Position numbers and translations under genes: made by a program. A DNA stretch of 64,000 bases from Mastigias papua (lineage: Eukaryota; Cnidaria; Scyphozoa; Rhizostomeae; Mastigiidae), in contig OZ025274.1 of assembly GCA_964019165.1 (NCBI GenBank), positions 11,828,407 to 11,892,406 of the forward strand. The letters run 5' to 3'. This document shows positions 1-13,614 of the stretch, piece after piece. How positions within the stretch are numbered: the stretch's first letter is position 1; each line of letters starts with the position of its first letter. The notes under the pieces were generated by a model. That model did no database searches. It was given only the letters and a program-made list of their open reading frames with translations, and was not told where the DNA came from.

Positions 1-780
1 TTGAGGAAGTGGCCTGGAAGTTTTTAAAATGTCTCCTTCTGAATACTCGAATCAAGCATCATTGATATGACCAAAATCTTTGGAGTAAAAGATTGTACCT
101 TGGACAGCTCCCAAAATTTGCAACAGAATAGTCTTTCATAGACTCAAATTGATGCAAAAACAGCAACTATGTAAAGGAAGTGCCTATGCAAATGGTTAAA
201 ACTCTGCAAGACTGCAGAATATGGACTTTTTTGACAAGATCTCAAGGGTGCGCAAGGAAATAGTACTCAAATTAGACAATTGCATCACGCCCTATCATGC
301 CCTTCAACACCCTGCAACGCCAATTTCCGTGTGTGCTATATCATTTGCGACAAGGTTTCTTGAGTGTGCACTTGTCAAACACTGCAGTCTGGAACCTCCT
401 CCATCCATAGACCATAAGTCAACAGTCAACTAATCTGATAACATGAAATCAGAAAAAAACGAAAAACTGATAACAAATATAACAAAAAAAGCCCTAACGA
501 GATGTTGATGTACTGCTTAGAATACAAAGGAACTTGAGATGGTTCTCTTTGAATTTCCAATGATCATCTCTCTTCTCAGCATGCATGTGCACAGCTTCTC
601 TGGACCTTTTTACATAGTTTGATTTGGAACCTCGATTTCCGAACGAGGTAAGGGCTAAAGAGCAATGTTTACTGGTTACAACGTTACTTCATTGGAAACA
701 ATTTCTTGGAAAAGCATCAGGAGGCAGCCACACAGAGATTCAAGCCTTTAGTGAGCAGTTGGAAAGATGTTAGAGAAGTG
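1..780. other. upstream region of the ABHD2-like gene
   Basis: No coding exon could be supported here. The frame that carries the first ABHD2-like exon is open back to about 706, but the first ATG in it is at 781. A GTAAGG preceded by GAACGAG near 646 could be the donor of an untranslated first exon. That is inference from the splice consensus only. No TATA box was recognised. Confidence 0.4.
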
Positions 781-3700
781 ATGGATGTTGAACTAAGGCT
801 GGATATGCTGGGACTCTTGTCAACATTGATTATAATTATCCTGACTCTGGTTGTCAAATGGGTGCTAAGGCCTTATGAAGAATGCGAGAGACCCGTTATC
901 TATTTAAACGAGAATAGTAAAATTGCAAAGGAAGCAATTAAAAGTTGTAGAAGACTAAATGAAGTGTAAGTGCTTAAATTTTAGGTAAATCTTTCGCATT
1001 TGTGGCAATATTGCATATTGTTGAAAATAACCCCATTCCATCTCCGCGAACCGGAAACCATTATTGCTGTAGCAACACCCCAGTTTGCATCCTTTTGTAT
1101 TTTTGCAAGGAAGTTTTGTCTTAAGTCAATTTTGAAGCTTATAAGGCTAGTGGTACTAGGATGGTACAGGAAATAGTATCCTAAGTTACTACCAAAGGAC
1201 TATTGAGAATTGACTAAACTCACGGGCGTGGGCGGCTGGAAGCAGTATAACTATAGGTGGCACATTAATTGAAGATATTCAGTGGTTTACAGGTCACTAG
1301 AGACTGGGGAACACCCAACGTACAAAACATTTTGATACATTCGGGGAAATTTCACAAATGTAATGTCTCTTATTACATGGGCAAGTAACGGTAGAAATGA
1401 GAGGTTGGATATATGAGAAATACGGTAAAAATTCGAGTATAAGCCGCCGCTGCATATAGGCCGCGCCCGTACTTTATGGCACCCAAAATTGGAAAAAGTC
1501 TTTTAAGGTTTTTCAATTTAATCAAGTTCTGCAGCATTTTGAACTGATCCTTTGAAGCCATTTGACTGAAAGAAAAACCAGATTGCAAACGGAATGTGCA
1601 CCAGAATTCTTCATCAATAAACCTGCCCATTGACATCAAATATAAAGTCATTCTTGCTGGTAAATCCCATAAAATTCCTCATCCTCCAATTTTCCGGAGA
1701 TATATTCACATTTCTCAGTACTCAAGTCTGTTCTCTGTTCTTGGTAGCACAAGTTGCATCCACATCAGCTTTATGGTTGTGTTTTTAGGCAACCTGCTCT
1801 AAAGGATAGCTGATGTAAGCATGTATGCATACATCTTGGTTTTCTGCCATATTCCTCTCTACATCTATCCATAAAGCATCATCCTCACTCCCATCCAGAG
1901 CATTTGTAATATGCAATGTATTATTTACATCAATATATTTTCTAGGTATGAAATGCGAGCAAAACTTTTGCTGATAATAAATGACAATGAAAATTGGAAG
2001 TTACACATTGTTTGTTGCAAAATAGTGTCTAGTGTCAAACCATGGGTTGTTATATGGGGTAATAATCATTTGCTTTTTAATCATTGATTTCAAAAGCAAA
2101 CATCCCTTTATGAACAAGGATTTCAATTTTCCCTGAGGAGTGATACACTCCATTCATAGGCTAAGCCCCCATTTTTTGAAGCCTATGTAGAGAAGCTGAT
2201 ACAGCCTATACATGGGCTTGTATATAGTACCTTAAAATAATTGTTGTCAGATAGTGCAAAACACCACTGTTTGTTGATTTGTTTTTATTCCTAGATTTTA
2301 TTGTTCCTAGATACAACCCTACATACTTTTGGGGTAAGAATGGGCATTTTCAAACTATGATACATGCTGCTTTGGGGAGATTTGGAGAGAGAAAATCTCC
2401 CATTGGTAAACTGTATACCTTGTATGCTTTGGATGGTGCTACTGTGACTTATATGTTTTATGACAGTGATATGAACAGCACTAATAGTATAGTAAGTAAA
2501 AATTTATTTTTGCAGTGGATATACAAGTCACTTTTCCTATCATTTCTTTGCCTGTTTCATTACCAACAATGCTTGATGAAGTAAAATTTTTTGGGAAAAT
2601 TTCTGTCTATTTCCTTATTGTAAATAATTCATAATTGTAGCATTGAATTGGCCATTGCATATACAACTAAGGGGGTTGCAGGTTTTTATATCAAATGAAG
2701 AAAATGAAGAGCAATCTTCTGAGTTGTTGAGCAGAAAATGTCCCCCCCCCCCACTCAAAGGTCCTTGAGCATGTCTCTTTCTTGCCCTATTTTCCATTAC
2801 ATTTGGTGAAGGAACTTTCATGTTTTTTGCAATAGCTCATCAGTCATATGTCCATTTGTCCTTCTAACTGTTTACTTTTACTCGTATTATTTCAGGCAAA
2901 AAAAGACAATATAGTTTTGATTGTACCTGGGATTGCAAATTCTTCAAAAACCATTTATATTCAAGCATTTTCTTCTTTGTTCTTAAACAATGGTTTTGAT
3001 GTTGTTGTTTATAACCATCTTGGAGCTCACCCAAAGATCAAAATAACCTCCCCAAGACTCTTCACATATGGTAAGCATTTGCCAGAAACTATTATATGGT
3101 AGTATACGTTTGGTTAGCTTATTGGATAAGATTTTTTCAGTGGGTGTAGAACATATTGTAGCTGGCTTTGGTGTATATATGTACAAATAGTTGTCTGTCA
3201 GTACTAGTTGTCTAATTATCATAATCAACATTAAACCCAAAGTCACAACTTGAGCTGTCTTGTTCCACAGTTATTGTCTATGTACAAATATATACATATA
3301 AACCCATGTTGTTTTAAAATGCCTCTGAATGGTCATGGTAAAATTGACATTTATTTTCTTAAGTATTTCCTTTGTAGGCTGCACTGATGATTTGCATATT
3401 GTTGTAAAAGATGTGATGTGCAGATTTCCAAAACGAAAGCTGATTGGATTAGGATTTTCAATGGGTGCAAATGTCCTTTTGAAGTATCTTGGAGAGCAGC
3501 CAAATAGACAGTCTAATTTTACATTTGCCTTGTCAATTTGTCAAGGGTATGACTGTGTAAGGTGGGTGACACATTGTCACTACTATGTTCCATGTTCATA
3601 TGGAATAAGTAAGAGAAATATAATTTTTGTATATATGGAAATATACTTTACAGTGCAACAAATAAAGATCTTATACATTGTGTATCTTGGGGAGTACTTG

Positions 3701-6700
3701 AGTCTATATGCACCCCAAGGTCATTTCATTTAACAACTTAAAACAGCTAGTAGATAGGCACACCTAGAGTTAGGAATATGTCACCTAGAGCTGGCCTGTT
3801 CAATTGGTGGCTCCTGGGCCACATGCAGCCTGGAAGACGTCTCCATATGGCCCAGAATATTTCTACCTCTTTCTGATTGTTTATTTGTAATCTTTGAGTA
3901 TTCAGTGTTGTGAAGTTGAAGGGCAGGGAAATAATTATTGGTGATGAATTAGAGTTTGTATTGAAATGAAGTTTCTGACCACTGCAGATTTGCAGCCCAG
4001 CTTACATTCATCTGAGGGAACACCAAATTAAATTGCCCTGATCTAAAGTGCCAGACAAGAGTTGAAAATTTATTTGATTTAGTACATTGCTCAAATGTTA
4101 AATGTGTTTAATAAAAGCCTAGAATAGGTATGATCACCTAGCACTATGATTTTACTTATTCAGTGAAAAGTCAAAACAGCTTAAGTTCTAAGGCCTTTTA
4201 ATGCAATCTCTTTGACGGCTTTTTTGTTTGCCTTCTTTCCTTGACTTATTGTGCACTGAAAAGTTTCTTATCTTTGTGCTTGAAGTTACAGTTTATCTTA
4301 AGGTGCTTGCTGTGCTAAATTAATCTGATAGGTTTGACTTAATCACATGCTCATAGTCTGAGGATAGTCTGATGCAGCCTCCCCAATACGTTAGTATTGA
4401 GAGAGTTCCTTCCATAGGAGATTACTTATTTGCAAATTCTTCCTTTGAGTTTACTGGACTCTTTGATTCTTAAACATTTGCTTTGAAAATTGTTTTTATT
4501 TGTTTTTTTACACCTTTTGTTTTTTTGGCGAACTTGTATTTAGAGAAACTTATAAGCCAAAGAACATGACTGGAATTGGACTTAAATCAAGAAATTTTTA
4601 GGAATGACAAATAATATTTAACGTGTTTCCTGCACTAGGTTTCTTATTCATTAAGAAATTGTACCACAGAAGAAATATTAATTAAACTGGAGAGGGATAG
4701 TCACAAATTGCAAATTTTGACAAAAATTGTGCCGTTGATGATTTGTAGAATGTGGCAAATATGTACTGAGGTTGGAAACTAATATTACTTAAAAGATAGG
4801 ATGTAAAATGGGCTTTTCCTTTCTTTTCTTGTGAGACGCTGGCTTTGCATTTGATCGCATGATGCAACTAGTAGCAAGGTACTCACAGTTGTTTTCATAG
4901 TGCCCAATTTTCGTTTTAGAGCAATGCCTTTTATGAGAGAATGGAGAGGACTTCGTCGTTTCTATAGCTGGGCTATATCCAGAAACGTAAAAAAACTGAT
5001 TACTCGAAGGCATAGGGAAAGCTTCATTGAATTCGAGAGAAAAGGATCGTTTCAAAAACTGGACTGGAGAAAAGTCTCTTCATCGTCAAGTCTAGAAGAA
5101 CTGGACACAGCTATCAATAAGTACAAGTCCACTTTCTTTGTTGTGTTTGAATTTCTAACTGTTTAGCTATCATTTAATGGCTGGTTATCTATCACGGTTT
5201 TCCTAGAACAGAATAATTTAGTTCGTATAAAGCCGATGAGAATTTGGTAACTACTGATTCAGTCGATCACTGGTGTAGATTTTGGCCTAGCCTTAGATCT
5301 ACTTGCGATAACAGCTCTTTTATTGAATCGCATATCGCAAGACAGCAGTTTTTGAGAAGTATTGTACTGGTCTTCTGATAGAGGAGTTCTCAGCTTGGTT
5401 TCAAATATACATCCGAGTTAGGGTTCTTTGAATTTGGTACTTTTGTTTGATTATGAATAATTGCACGTTTTTTTATAAAGTGACTTATAAGAAAGTAGTA
5501 ATCGACTGCTCAGAAAGACAGGAAAGTTCAGTACTAGGTTTTGGAGACCGAAGAAAGTCGATAAGTCATGTGGCTTTTGAAATTCAAATTCTTACACAAG
5601 ACAATCTTAGATTTGTTTAATTTATATAGATTTCTTGTAGTAGCTTATTTAGTGAAGTGTTGTGTATGTGCAGTGCGTGTCTGTCTGTGTAACACTGTTG
5701 TCTTGCCCATACTCAGCTTAAGGAAGTCTCAGTACTGAGATCAGTCATGAAAAAGCTAAAACAGTTTCAGTACTGGATGACAGAAATTTCTTATAAAAAG
5801 CGTGCGTATGAGATTGCATGTTACGTGTTGGTAACAAGTTATTCATTCAGCCGATTAGGAGTAATTTCATTTTACTAAGAAGATATGAAAACAACGTGGA
5901 TAAGAGGTCATTTCACCATGCAATACCAATGAAGAAATTGTTTATTTAACCGTTGTACCTTAATTATATACATTATTATGTTTAAATATAGGTACATACA
6001 ATGTTAATAAATATAAGCGTTAAAAAGCTGTGAATGTTAGAAAGCTACAAGGTATACTAGACGTTTTTTTAAGAAAATTTTTAGCTCAGCACCGAAACTT
6101 TCTCTGCTTCTGCATATACTGGAACTTTCTTAAAACTTTCTTAGCGAGAAAAGTCGAGTTTGCGTAACACTACAGTGTAATACAGAAAGACAGGCATTAC
6201 ACAAACACAACGCTCTACTGCATAGGTGATCAAAAGAGATATATACAAATTAAGCATGATCGACGACTGTCTTGTGTGACTAAATAATTTTTTTTTATAT
6301 ATCCATAAAAGTTACGATACAGGTTTACAATACTGGCAAAATTACACACTACAATACTACTAGAACGATACCCCAGGGAGCAAACGACTATGACTACCCC
6401 GGGACCATTTGAACTCATAAATTAAGAACTACTGTCGTTCTCAGCTCAGATGCCACAAGTATGCCTTTGAAACGAAACAACTGGTGTTTTGGTGCATAAA
6501 TTTTGAATTTGTATATAAATTTTAAAGGTATATGACTTATCGGCTTTGTAAGGCCTCAGATATCCAGTAGTGGACTTTCTCAACTTTTTGAGCAGTCGCG
6601 TATTACTTTCTTATAAAACACTTCCTTATGAGCCTAGAGACGTGTACTGGCCTTTAACGCCTAGTAAGAAGATTCATTAGTTAATGTGATTTCCTCCGTG

Positions 6701-8993
6701 CATTCGTTTGATATCGGTTACTGGGGGAGTATTTACGATAAGGAAACATGTCGGTTCTCAATTTTGTGATTCACAAATCAACGACTAGAACCTCTGGTGT
6801 GGGTCAACGCTTGACGCCTGGAGTCAGCTAGATCGATGAAAGGAGCTCATTAGACATAACAACAGCTTGGTTTTCATTCACTTCTTATGATCATCAATGT
6901 AGCTTCCCAAATAGATAATATTGAGCCAAAACAAGTAAATCTTCTATGTTTGCAACCCAAGCAACAATTTTTGCAGATATAATCAATATAGGTGATAAGA
7001 TCAATTGAGGAGATTCCTTTAAGTGACTTACTTGAAAGTCAAAACCTCGTTATTTAGGTATGATTCAAAGGATAGCGGAAAGCGTAAGGTGGCGTCTCGT
7101 CTCTTTAAGACAGTTAATGAGTGAATTAAGTATATTGATTTGGCGATTTTGTTTATGTCATTAAGATATGGTCATCATCTCAAGATGACCGTTCACCATG
7201 ATTTATTCATAGAGTTTATCTTATTAATGTTGATATCTTCTTTGCCAGGCGATTTGCTAGTTTTGATGACGTAGAAGAGTTTTACAGATGGGGAAGCTCC
7301 TCAAACTACATGGACAAAGTACTGCTATGCTTGGTCTTTTAACATTGTTATTGCATATTGAGTTCTATGCTCTTGTATATTCTCATCATTTCATTTATTA
7401 TTTATTGAAATCATAATACTCACTCGCAGGACTTTCTTTAGTTATCTATAGAAGAATTTTGGCCAATCTTGATACCAGATGCTGGCATGGCTATTTCTGT
7501 TTTGAATCGTATGTTTTGCTAGACACGTTTTAATGCCGAGGCGTCAGAGTTTAGGGGGATTTTTATGGTAAAAGTACCAGAACATTGATGACCCGAACTG
7601 GACATGAATTTGCAGCCCTCGTTTCTGTGCGTCAAATACTCGAGCTAGGGCCACAGGCAGGACCTCAACTGAGGGGAATTTATAAAAGCCACGTTTTAGA
7701 GAACAATTATGGCTTATAGAGGGGACCCGAAAGAAATCCCGGCCCACACTCATTCCCTGCAGGAAACGCAAACTTTGATATATTATACTTCCATGCTCTT
7801 GTTCTTTTTACAAGAAAATTTCGTAACTCCTGTATCAAATAATTCACAGACCACTGATCCTCATTTTCAATCTCAATACAAGAATTTTCAAGGCCATTGC
7901 TAGTAGTCTAGATCTCTGTATGTGATCAAGAACACTGCTAATAGTCAAGACCACTCTATGTGGTGAAGGGCACTGTTTTTAGGTCCTAACTACGAGCTCG
8001 AGCCTCTCGGCTAGGCCATTCAACTTTCGGTTGTTCACTTTATAGCTATTTTATGATCATTTATTTTATGCTTGTTGAAATATCATGTTTGTCTACATTA
8101 GTGGGTCCCTATCTTTTCGTATTATTTTACTTGACGGCCCCCTACAGCATACTTTTTCGAATCAGGAGTCCCCTTAAGCAACATATCTACCAAGCGACGA
8201 CAGCTTCTTGCGGCCCATGAAGCCCTTTTTGGGACTACCCGAGACCTTTCGTGATCCCTCAAGGGACCGCAGACCCCATCTCGGGAACTAATGGTCCAAG
8301 TAGCTATGTCACAGCAACCATTATTCTCTGTTAAGTCCAATTGCCCATAGAATATTGCTTTTTTATTCATACTCAGCTTGCAAAAGCCTTTGATTTGTGA
8401 AGATTTCTCATCAAATACATGAGATATGAGAGTCAACAAACACTTCAAAAGCAACAGAGTGTAGTAGAGCCAGCTGCCGATATTATGTGTAAGCCTTGCT
8501 GCTACGTGCAAAGCAATGGTACCAAGATGCAGGGCACAGTTTTGGTATAGTTAGTCCTTGTTAAGCATAACTTATACTTTTGCTTTACAGATCGAGATTC
8601 CAACGTTCTTACTAAATGCACTTGATGATCCATTAGTACCAGAACCACTTTTTGAAGTACCGAAGAGAGTTGTTGGTAAGCTTGCTATCGATAGTATTGG
8701 TTTACTGATGAAAGAGTCATTGATTTCTAGTCACTTATCAAGGTGCCTTCTCGTTACTCAATATCTTCTCTTTTTTAGAGAGAAATAGAGAGGGTGTTTT
8801 CGTTGTAACGAAGCATGGCGGCCATCTTGGGTTTTATGAATGTGGCCTAATGTGGCCAAGCAAGTCTACGTGGCTCGAGCATGCACTTTTGGAATACGTA
8901 ACAGCCATGGATGATGCCGTTCAGTCTGCAGGAGATGAGTTCGTTGAAGATGAAGATGATATTGGAAAAAGTACGAAATGTTTCTCGTTGTAG
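781..8993 (+). CDS. ABHD2: ABHD2-like alpha/beta-hydrolase (monoacylglycerol lipase type), 8 exons
   Basis: Spliced from 781-965, 2311-2491, 2896-3070, 3378-3561, 4920-5120, 7249-7318, 8591-8675 and 8779-8993, all with GT/AG borders and matching phases. It gives 431 residues (human ABHD2 has 425). A hydrophobic segment at residues about 9-28 (LGLLSTLIIIILTLVV) is the expected N-terminal membrane anchor. FWGKNGHFQT, VPGIANSS, NHLGA and TSPRLFTYG are signature stretches of the ABHD2 branch rather than ABHD1/3. The nucleophile is Ser208 in GFSMG, the acid Asp345 in ALDDPLVPE and the base His376 in KHGGHLGF, nearly the same positions as I recall for human ABHD2. The family hydrolyses monoacylglycerols; human ABHD2 is the progesterone-responsive 2-AG lipase of sperm. 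The start is the first ATG in frame, and the tail is acidic (DEFVEDEDD). All catalytic residues are intact, so an active enzyme is likely. No neighbour suggests a linked function. Confidence 0.92.
966..2310 (+). other. ABHD2-like intron 1
   Basis: Donor GTAAGT at 966 and acceptor TTCCTAG at 2304-2310. An upstream TTCCTAG near 2294 would put a stop in frame, which decides the acceptor. Short open frames on both strands have no coding features I recognise. Confidence 0.6.
3378..3561 (+). CDS. ABHD2: ABHD2-like exon 4, carries the catalytic serine
   Basis: Acceptor TTTGTAG before 3378 and donor GTGGGT after 3561. It encodes residues 181-242, including GFSMGANVLLKYLGE with the nucleophile elbow G-F-S-M-G, and CQGYDCVR, equivalent to CQGYSALR in vertebrate ABHD2. 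Entry phase is 1 and exit phase 2, matching its neighbours. Confidence 0.92.
3787..4043. repeat. possible hAT-type repeat in ABHD2-like intron 4
   Basis: The text 'TGGCTCCTGGGCCACATGCAGCC' in spirit (about 3808-3830) resembles the GC-rich end of hAT-type repeats, and near 4025-4043 there is an imperfect reverse complement (CAGGGCAATTTAATT). The match is short and the target duplication unclear. Confidence 0.25.
5485..5830 (-). repeat. dispersed repeat family A, copy 1 (inverted)
   Basis: On the minus strand this copy contains CAGTGTTACACAGACAGAC followed by a GCACT...CATA...AACACT block (about 5650-5695). The same block is seen at 6060, 22020 and 31600. It lies in ABHD2-like intron 5, head to head with copy 2. 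No open frame or terminal repeat was recognised, so the class is unknown. Confidence 0.55.
6060..6640 (+). repeat. dispersed repeat family A, copy 2
   Basis: Contains the family block (CAGTGTAATACAGAAAGACAGG near 6175, then CAACGCTCTACTGCATAGGT) and further on TTTTTGAGCAGTCGCGTATTA (about 6578-6605), which the copies at 22020 and 31600 share. It sits in ABHD2-like intron 5. With copy 1 it makes an inverted pair around 5830-6060. Confidence 0.55.
8125..8297 (-). mobile_element. non-autonomous hAT-like element, internally deleted copy
   Basis: On the minus strand it reads GGTTCCCGAGATGGGGTCTG, then GGTCCCTTGAGGGA, and later ATTCGAAAAAGTATGCTGTAG. These blocks occur in the same order in the longer copy at 13615-14036, so this is a deleted member of that family. 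It lies in ABHD2-like intron 6. Confidence 0.6.
8591..8993 (+). CDS. ABHD2: ABHD2-like last two exons, catalytic Asp and His
   Basis: Exon 7 (8591-8675, acceptor CTTTACAG, donor GTAAGC) encodes IPTFLLNALDDPLVPEPLFE with the catalytic Asp. Exon 8 (8779-8993, acceptor TTTTTTAG) encodes FVVTKHGGHLGFYE with the catalytic His and ends in TAG at 8991-8993. The final residues are acidic and not conserved. AATAAA-like signals further on (about 9684 and 10103) are candidates for the poly(A) site, but none is clearly better. Confidence 0.9.
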
Positions 8994-9984
8994 CTACTGA
9001 TAACTCTTATTGCTTGAAATTAGCCATTAGAGTTTTTCTTTACATACAGTAATATTTGCATAATTACAGTATGCCCAGAGCTGTCAAGCACGTTGTAAAT
9101 TTGTGAAAGCATGATTGCCAGCTTATGAGACGTGTTTTGGTGTTCATTTACAATGTAGCTATTGTTCCTAATGGGTTTATGCATCAAAACATGTCTTGTG
9201 CCCTTTTAATTGCATTTTGCTTTGTTATGTTAATTTTACTTTGCTTTTTATGGTTGTTTTAATTGGATAAACGAGTTTTTGAATATTTAAACTTAAGGAT
9301 CAGACGGAACATTTGAAAGAAATACTCTTTTCTCTGTATATTTTTATTTGATATTTAGAACCTAGCTTGATTCCATAATTATTGATAGCGTAGTAGAGTC
9401 ATCTACGCAATTTTGAGCTTTACAAGTTGCATATCCTCCGTATTGAAGACTCTCATTGGTTATTTTCCACCTGTACTTTATCGTAGAGTTTAACTTTTCC
9501 CAGACCAGTGTAGGGCTGCTTTTACACTATACTGGTTAAATGTTGAGTCGCTGCATAAGCGTTCTTGCTCACTTTGGTTTATACAGTACCTTTACAAAAA
9601 GAGTTCTCTTTGATGTGGCAGTTACATTATGCCATCATAGTGTCAGGTTAGTACAGGCACAAAACGTACGTAGTTCCTCCCAGGAATAAAGCTATGTCGG
9701 ATGTCGGATATGCAGGGTAAGAGCATATCGGGTCATTTATTTTAGCGTAAACGCAAGGCTGATCCACAACACTTTCGTGCTGGATCAAATGTGATCTGGT
9801 ACAAGTGCAACACGGTCTCAAAGATTCATGAAATCAGCAGAGCTTTCTGTAGACTCGGATTGGATTGAAGTATGGTTTAATTTAATCATGTTTTACAGTG
9901 AGCACGTATTAGCACTTCTATTCGCAATTTTGCCACCACTTATGCGTTTCGCAGTTGATAAGAATTTCTGTTTTCCCGCCCTAA

Positions 9985-10016
9985 CGGAGGATGACTCAAG
10001 TATGGGTCGAAACGTT
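9985..10016 (+). other. degenerate hammerhead-like core (Penelope-type repeat end)
   Basis: CGGAGGA, then a GACTC/GGGTC stem around AAGTAT, then GAAAC. This is the CUGANGA-stem-GAAA arrangement with one core base changed (U to G). The downstream text (GACTTGTCAATTCTGG and an AAAATGAT...TTTGTCGTCGT block near 10103) resembles the arms of the Penelope-like element at 35173-35865, so this is probably an old solo end of the same family. Confidence 0.45.
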
Positions 10017-12231
10017 TTCAACATGGAACTGTCGTAACTGAATGTGAATTGAATTTGTCACTGGACTTGTCAATTCTGGAAATATGTCGATTTGAGTATC
10101 AATAATAAAATGATTTCACTTTTTGTCGTCGTTTTAGTCTTAAAAATGATAATGATGTAAATGATTAAAAATGATGAACTGCCTTTAGGAAGAACCGGAA
10201 AAATAGAATTTAGGATACTAGGCACCATTCAGCAACATTTTTACGTGAGAAATTACGCGTTGGGAAATATGATGCCTAGATCATCAATGGCATTGATTTA
10301 TTAAGCTCATTATTACGACTATGGTCTAAAGCGCCTTAGGATATCCAGGCGACCCAACCTATGTAATTTGCTATAATCTTCTTTACTTGGTTTCTTTGAG
10401 GGAGTAGGAAAAATATTTCCATTGGCTTCTTATCTTCTAAGTCTATACACGGCAGCATCTGCTTTTCTATTTGTAGTTTGATTTTCATATTTTGCAGTAG
10501 TGCTTGAAATTAGTGGATGAAATTAATTATTCACAACAGCCAATCAATAGACAATCTTTGTAGATTCGTTATGTTAAGAGCGCTTTTTCGTCATAATGAG
10601 TTAGTGTAGTAATCCTCAGTGATAAATTAATTGGTGTTGCAAAAGCTCTTCGTATACCAGGTGCTTGTGTAGCGAATATGTCTGTCTCTGGTCTTACTAG
10701 GTATCTATATCAGATTGCTCTATAAGAATATAGGAACGAGTTTTTGATTCTGCTTATGTGTATTTGTGTTGGTGTGTTAATTTCATTTCATGCATTTAAC
10801 TACGAGCGATGGTAATCATTCTGCAAAATCTAAGTTACTAAAATTTTCAAATTAAAATCTACTGTTCAAGAAAACAGATTAAAAGAGCTAACTAGCAAAT
10901 GTAAACAATTACAAGAACAAAACAACAAATGCTAACTTAACTTCTCTTTAAAAAAAAGATTTAGGAAGTTGCATGGTGTGACTCAGCTGAGTTATCGCTC
11001 CATAACTTAATATGCTTAATTCCTATGAAAGAGAAGATATTTTACCTCTAATCAGTTTCAGTATTGCTGAGGCTATGAGAGTTCTGAATTTTTGTAAAAG
11101 GCTACAGGAATGTTATAGAGCCAACCCTTTAAGGGACTTGAATACCATTGTTTTAGCCTCATTTATAATGAGACCTTGAATTATCTTCCACCCTAGTCCA
11201 CCATTAGTGGTTTGCTAGGGGCATCATCGCTGCTGTTGGTTGCAATTCTTTCAGCACCTGTCTGAAGTGCTTGCAACTGATGAATTTCTATTAGGTCTGT
11301 GCAGCCACAAATTAGGAAAACAGTACCGAAAGTGGAGCTACAAAGTAGTTGTGTAGAGAGTTTTCAGAGATTCTCTCGATAGAAATGGCTTAGCATACTT
11401 CAGGAAATCTATTGCCTTAAAAACCTTCGTAGAGACTGTTACTTTCATTTCATTTTAGTTCATGTACGGAGGTTTGCCCTTCAGCCTGAACTTTTGTATA
11501 CAAATGTATGTATCTCTTTGAATCACTTTTTCGTTCCTCAAAATTTTTTTAGCTAAAATCTTCATTCCAACCCTTGAAAATACTATGTCTCCTTTTAGCT
11601 TTGTGGTTGCGTGCTCATGTTGGTTTGTTTGTTGTGTGTGTAGTGTATGTAATGTGCATTGTGTGTAGTGTGTCCTTGTGTCTTGTGTTTCTGCGTCTGT
11701 ATACTCTACATCTAATTTAAACATCTGTGCATTCTCAATGTCTCTATGAACTCTAACTTCAATTCTAACTCTGGCTTCATATACTTCGCACGTTGAATGG
11801 CGAAGTCGCAACAGAACATACATTTCTCATGAATGCAACACGATGTCCATTAGTAGAAGCTCCGCCGAAATCAAATCGGAAAATGGAAAAGTATTGTCCT
11901 TTAGAAAAGATGCTGTATTCGTGTGAAATGCATTGGAGGTATCCATTAAAAGTGCTTTCACTTGTATATCACAAAACGTGTGCCCTCACTCATATACAGA
12001 GGCTTATATTAATACATTTTGACGGTTTTCTTCAACTTGACATTGCATAGGATCAATTTGTTGCTCTGGATCGTTAAATTACAATTTACAATGGCCCATT
12101 TTTCTGGATAGTGTGGTGGATAAAAGTAACGGTTATTTGGGCATTTCTTTACTGAAAAATGCAATCAGTGCTTTTTCCAGTTATTGTGCTCATCGCATTT
12201 CAAAATTGCACGATTTTTTTACAAGAAGCAG

Positions 12232-12556
12232 ATTTTTAAGAAACCTAGTACTAGACAAGGTAAAATTTCAGAAACTTTTAAAACCGCTAGGAAAGAGTTA
12301 AGAAACTTTATAACTTTCTGTGATATCTTTCAGTTTATGAAATCCATTTTCGTTTCCACGGATTTAAAAAGATCCCACTAAGTGTGTTTTATGTGTTAAG
12401 CTTTACTGGCACTACAGAAGACAATGTTTTATGTTTTGTTTTCGTTTTCACTACAATTTTTTTCAGTCAAGAAACTTTTAAAACTAAAATGCTGCCAAAA
12501 GTTAAGAAACTTTGACTGCTAGGCTTGAGCCAGGTTTCTTATAAAACAAAAAGTGT
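12232..12556 (+). repeat. dispersed repeat family B, copy 1
   Basis: AAGAAACCTAGTACTAGACA near 12236, then TTAAGAAACTTTATAACTTT, and at the end GGCTTGAGCCAGGTTTCTTA. The reverse complement of 27290-27610 shows the same blocks in the same order. Shorter pieces with the same end are near 18600-18670 and 32260-32330. Class unknown. Confidence 0.5.
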
Positions 12557-13614
12557 ATAATGTCAATGATGACAAGAAATATCTACAAATGCGTGGAAGT
12601 GGCACTGATAAAATGAAAAGTAATATGCAGATATGTTATAGTTTCAAATTCGTGCAAGGAACATACATGCCTGCTTGGTTTTAACTGGAAAGACATTCCA
12701 TGTCTGTGCTCATTTGGAAGAGAACTGTTGTTGCTCTTTTTTTGATAATTTCTTAGATGTTTTCATACGTTGAGATATGAACCCTGGCTCTTCTAGTATG
12801 GACACCAAAATCTTTAAAGCACTACTTCAGTCATCGGTCAATGCAAATTTTCAATTTTGCCGTCGTTTTATGTCATATAAATGTCATGTCGAAATATGGA
12901 ATTTTCATCAAAATTGAAATGCGATCATACCATAGCTTTAGGAAAGTTATTTTGGAAGGAGCCACCTTACTTAACCCGAAAGTTCACAGCGTTAACTACG
13001 TCAGCAAACTAAGTTCTGGTGAATTGTAGCTAGGAGAGTGGCTAATTAAATAGGGGTGTGAAATACCATACATTCCCCTTTGCAAAAGTAGTCGATACTT
13101 TGTACTTTTGTCTGTAAAAGTTTGTCTAATGATCATAGATTGCAAGTAATTGTGGCACCTTGTTTATGCCTGTCGGTAATTTTCCTTTTGTTACACCCCA
13201 CACTCAAAATTCATTCAGCACATCACTGCTTGTGGCTTAATTATTTTGATGAGAATCAATATCATAGAGGTGAATGAGGTGTACTGTTATCCTATCAACA
13301 TGATGATGGTTTCATTGCTGGTTTGCAGTTTCAATGAGAATCGTTGTAGAAATTACACAACCGAAAGCCTTTTGCAACAACACTGCGAACATACAAGTCA
13401 TCAACAATTGACTACAAAGAACACCAGTACAACCTCTACCACATAAATGGGGTCCATGCCGATTACACCTGTAGTGATATTTATGCAAAAACATGATCAG
13501 ATGATTCCTATCCTTCGATTTTCTTGACAACAAACTACGTCGTGCCTAGCTTTTGGTATGAGCATAAACTTTGTAAGAGTATCTCGGAACTGTAAGAAAT
13601 TTGCAGAAGTAAAA

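Noticed and set aside
11455..11823. 122-codon minus-strand frame with TQ/HT-rich part
   Set aside because: Explained by a GT-rich simple sequence (about 11600-11690); no splice partners.
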